Assembly: GCF_004965515.1 (NCBI RefSeq)
Contig: NZ_SSHH01000002.1
Coordinates: 640,840-704,839, forward strand
Direction of reading: 5' to 3'
Origin: Alteraurantiacibacter aquimixticola
Lineage (GTDB): Bacteria; Pseudomonadota; Alphaproteobacteria; Sphingomonadales; Sphingomonadaceae
DNA length: 64,000 bases
The notes under the pieces are model-generated. The model saw only the letters and a program-made list of their open reading frames with translations. It made no database searches and was not told the origin of the DNA. Shown in pieces: positions 62,680-64,000 of this stretch (position 1 is its first letter; each line of letters starts with the position of its first letter). A program made the translations under genes and the position numbers.

Positions 62680-63540
62680 TCAATGGATCGGCGCGCCCCA
62701 GCCGCCCCAGACATAGACGACGACGAAGAGGAACAGCCACACGACGTCGACGAAGTGCCAGTACCAGGCAGCCGCCTCGAAACCGAAATGCTGCTTCGGC
62801 GTGAAGTGGCCCTTGTAGGTACGGAACAGGCACACGGCGAGGAAGATGGTGCCGACCAGCACGTGGAAGCCGTGGAAGCCGGTCGCCATGTAGAAGGCCG
62901 AGCCGTAGGTATTGGTGCCGAAGGGGAACGGCGCATGGCCATACTCATAGGCCTGGATGGTGGTGAACAGCGCACCCAGCAGGACGGTGAGCCACAGGCC
63001 CTTCTTAAGGCCCTCGCGATCGCCATGGATCAGCGAGTGATGCGCCCAGGTGACCGTGGTGCCCGAGCACAGCAGGATCAGCGTGTTGAGCAACGGCAGG
63101 TCGAAGGCGTCCAGTACGTGGATGCCCTGTGACGGGAAGGTCCGCAGCGCGGATTCGCCATCTGCGCCAAGGCGGTTGAAGGTGATCCCGTCCACCACTT
63201 CCAGCGGTGCGGGGAACAGGGCGAAATCGAACCAGCTCCAGAACCAGCCGACGAAGAACATGACTTCCGAGGCGATGAACAGGATCATGCCGTAGCGCAT
63301 GTGCAGCTGCACGATCGGCGTATGATCGCCGCGCTGCGCTTCTTTCACGATCTTGGAGAACCAGCCAAAGAAAGTGGCGATCAGGCCGGCAATGCCGAGG
63401 CCCAGTACCAGGTGCGCACTGGCCATGTCATGCATGAGCAGCACCATGCCGCTGGTGAAGGTGAGGCCCGAGAAGGCGCCGATGATCGGCCAGATATCGG
63501 GATCGAGAATATGATAATCGTGGTTCTTGGCGCCAGCCAT
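62680..63540 (-). CDS. ctaE: Cytochrome c oxidase subunit III
   Basis: This 286-aa protein has seven predicted helices and the subunit III signatures FIASEVMFFVGWFWSWF and the C-terminal FEAAAWYWHFVDVVWLFLF. It stabilises subunit I of the aa3-type oxidase. It follows ctaG on the same strand. Confidence 0.97.
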   Translation of the reverse strand: MAGAKNHDYHILDPDIWPIIGAFSGLTFTSGMVLLMHDMASAHLVLGLGIAGLIATFFGWFSKIVKEAQRGDHTPIVQLHMRYGMILFIASEVMFFVGWFWSWFDFALFPAPLEVVDGITFNRLGADGESALRTFPSQGIHVLDAFDLPLLNTLILLCSGTTVTWAHHSLIHGDREGLKKGLWLTVLLGALFTTIQAYEYGHAPFPFGTNTYGSAFYMATGFHGFHVLVGTIFLAVCLFRTYKGHFTPKQHFGFEAAAWYWHFVDVVWLFLFVVVYVWGGWGAPIH

Positions 63541-63609
63541 GGTCTCAGTCCTGGTTAGTCGTTCAGGCCCCTGCCCTTAGAGCGCGATGCCCCAAGGGTC
63601 CAGAGCCTA

Positions 63610-64000
63610 TCACTCGGGTTTTGCACGGTGGAAGGTATAGGACAGGGTGATCTGTTCCACGCCTTCCATATTGGGATCGTCCAGCACCGCCGGATCCACG
63701 TAATAGAGCACCGGCATGCGGACTTCCTGGCCCGGCTGGAGCGTCTGTTCGGTGAAGCAGAAGCACTGGATCTTGTTGAAATAACGGCCGGCCTGTTCGG
63801 GCTCGACATTGAAGGTGGCGGTCCCGGTCACGGGCACGCTGGAATTGTTGCGGGCGGTATAGGTCGCCATGTCGCGCTGTCCGATGGATACCGTGTCGGT
63901 CACCTGCACCGGACGGAAGGTCCAGGGCATGTCGGTGGCGGTATTGGCGTCGAACCGGATCGAGAAGCTGCGTCCGCCCGCGCTCGCCGCAAGCCGTTCG
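63610..64000 (-). CDS. ctaG: Cytochrome c oxidase assembly protein CtaG/Cox11 (partial; N-terminus outside window)
   Basis: The C-terminal 129 residues are in the window and the frame runs open to the edge. The copper-binding pair in KIQCFCF, VTGTATFNVEPEQAGRYFNK and the ending YTFHRAKPE identify CtaG, which delivers copper to the CuB site. It leads into ctaE, 69 bp downstream. Confidence 0.95.
   Translation of the reverse strand, partial: ERLAASAGGRSFSIRFDANTATDMPWTFRPVQVTDTVSIGQRDMATYTARNNSSVPVTGTATFNVEPEQAGRYFNKIQCFCFTEQTLQPGQEVRMPVLYYVDPAVLDDPNMEGVEQITLSYTFHRAKPE

Noticed and set aside
1-64000. tRNA, rRNA, CRISPR array, insertion sequence, prophage or plasmid origin
   Set aside because: Intergenic gaps were read for TTCGA-type tRNA arms, regularly spaced repeats, transposase or integrase motifs; none was seen. 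A covariance-model scan would settle small RNA genes.

Overview
The window looks like chromosomal DNA of an alphaproteobacterium in the Sphingomonadales, probably Erythrobacteraceae. The basis is high G+C, the protein sequences, and neighbourhoods typical of that group: tsaB-rimI-mucR-fur-plsC-miaB-phoH-ybeY-corC, mutY-DUF721-dsbA-dsbA-smc, ubiA/rsmE-gshA, and ctaG-ctaE-DUF983-SURF1. This assignment comes from pattern recognition; no search was run. I call 71 protein genes on both strands, including one cut at each edge. I see no rRNA, tRNA, insertion sequence, prophage or CRISPR array. Genes are packed tightly, with many ATGA or TGATG start/stop overlaps and several convergent pairs whose stop codons touch or overlap.

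Layout. 1-5.4 kb (minus): a truncated MASE1 membrane sensor, class II DAHP synthase and a large M16 peptidase. 5.5-16.8 kb (plus): NifU-type Fe-S scaffold, RutE-like nitroreductase, TsaB/RimI, a MucR regulator, a Fur-family regulator, acyltransferase, MiaB, PhoH, a nucleotidyltransferase, YbeY, CorC, a LysR regulator and a secreted SnoaL-like protein. 16.8-25.4 kb: cyclophilin, MgtE, two beta-lactamase-fold serine hydrolases, a Tat-exported Acg-type nitroreductase, NudC and a FrnE-like DsbA protein. 25.4-32 kb: MutY, a DciA-type DUF721 protein, two DsbA-like thiol proteins and SMC. 32-38.3 kb: a SoxR/VOC divergent pair with a recognisable SoxR box, a palindromic REP-like element, GshA, RsmE, UbiA and an ICMT-like membrane methyltransferase. 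38.4-44.7 kb: BamB and a YfgM-like partner, a glycosyltransferase with an alpha/beta hydrolase, SelO and a DUF3617 protein. 44.9-53.7 kb: an isolated AstD, RarD, PyrC, YgfZ, TetR, an acetyltransferase, the rplU-rpmA operon, a lipoprotein, and a small membrane protein with an FNR/FixK-type box upstream. 53.8-64 kb: MoaE/MoaD/MoaA, FolB, DUF1499, a secreted protein of unknown function, an rRNA-type methyltransferase, ThrC, an ArsR/SRPBCC pair, and the end of a cytochrome c oxidase cluster.

Most of the window is housekeeping: tRNA/rRNA modification, ribosome proteins, envelope assembly, redox defence, molybdopterin and folate synthesis, and respiration. I found no multi-gene system that looks wholly new. 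The parts most worth a second look are regulatory or structural: the FNR-type box, the SoxR box, the hairpin in the rplU leader, strong hairpins inside coding sequence (start of DUF983; end of the 105-aa lipoprotein gene), paired hairpins in the 319-bp gap before rarD and between the dsbA genes, and a 26-bp palindrome inside the MASE1 gene. Protein oddities are the long Lys/Ala tail of ribosomal protein L21, the nucleotidyltransferase between phoH and ybeY, and the 456-aa ICMT-like protein with an unexplained N-terminal half.
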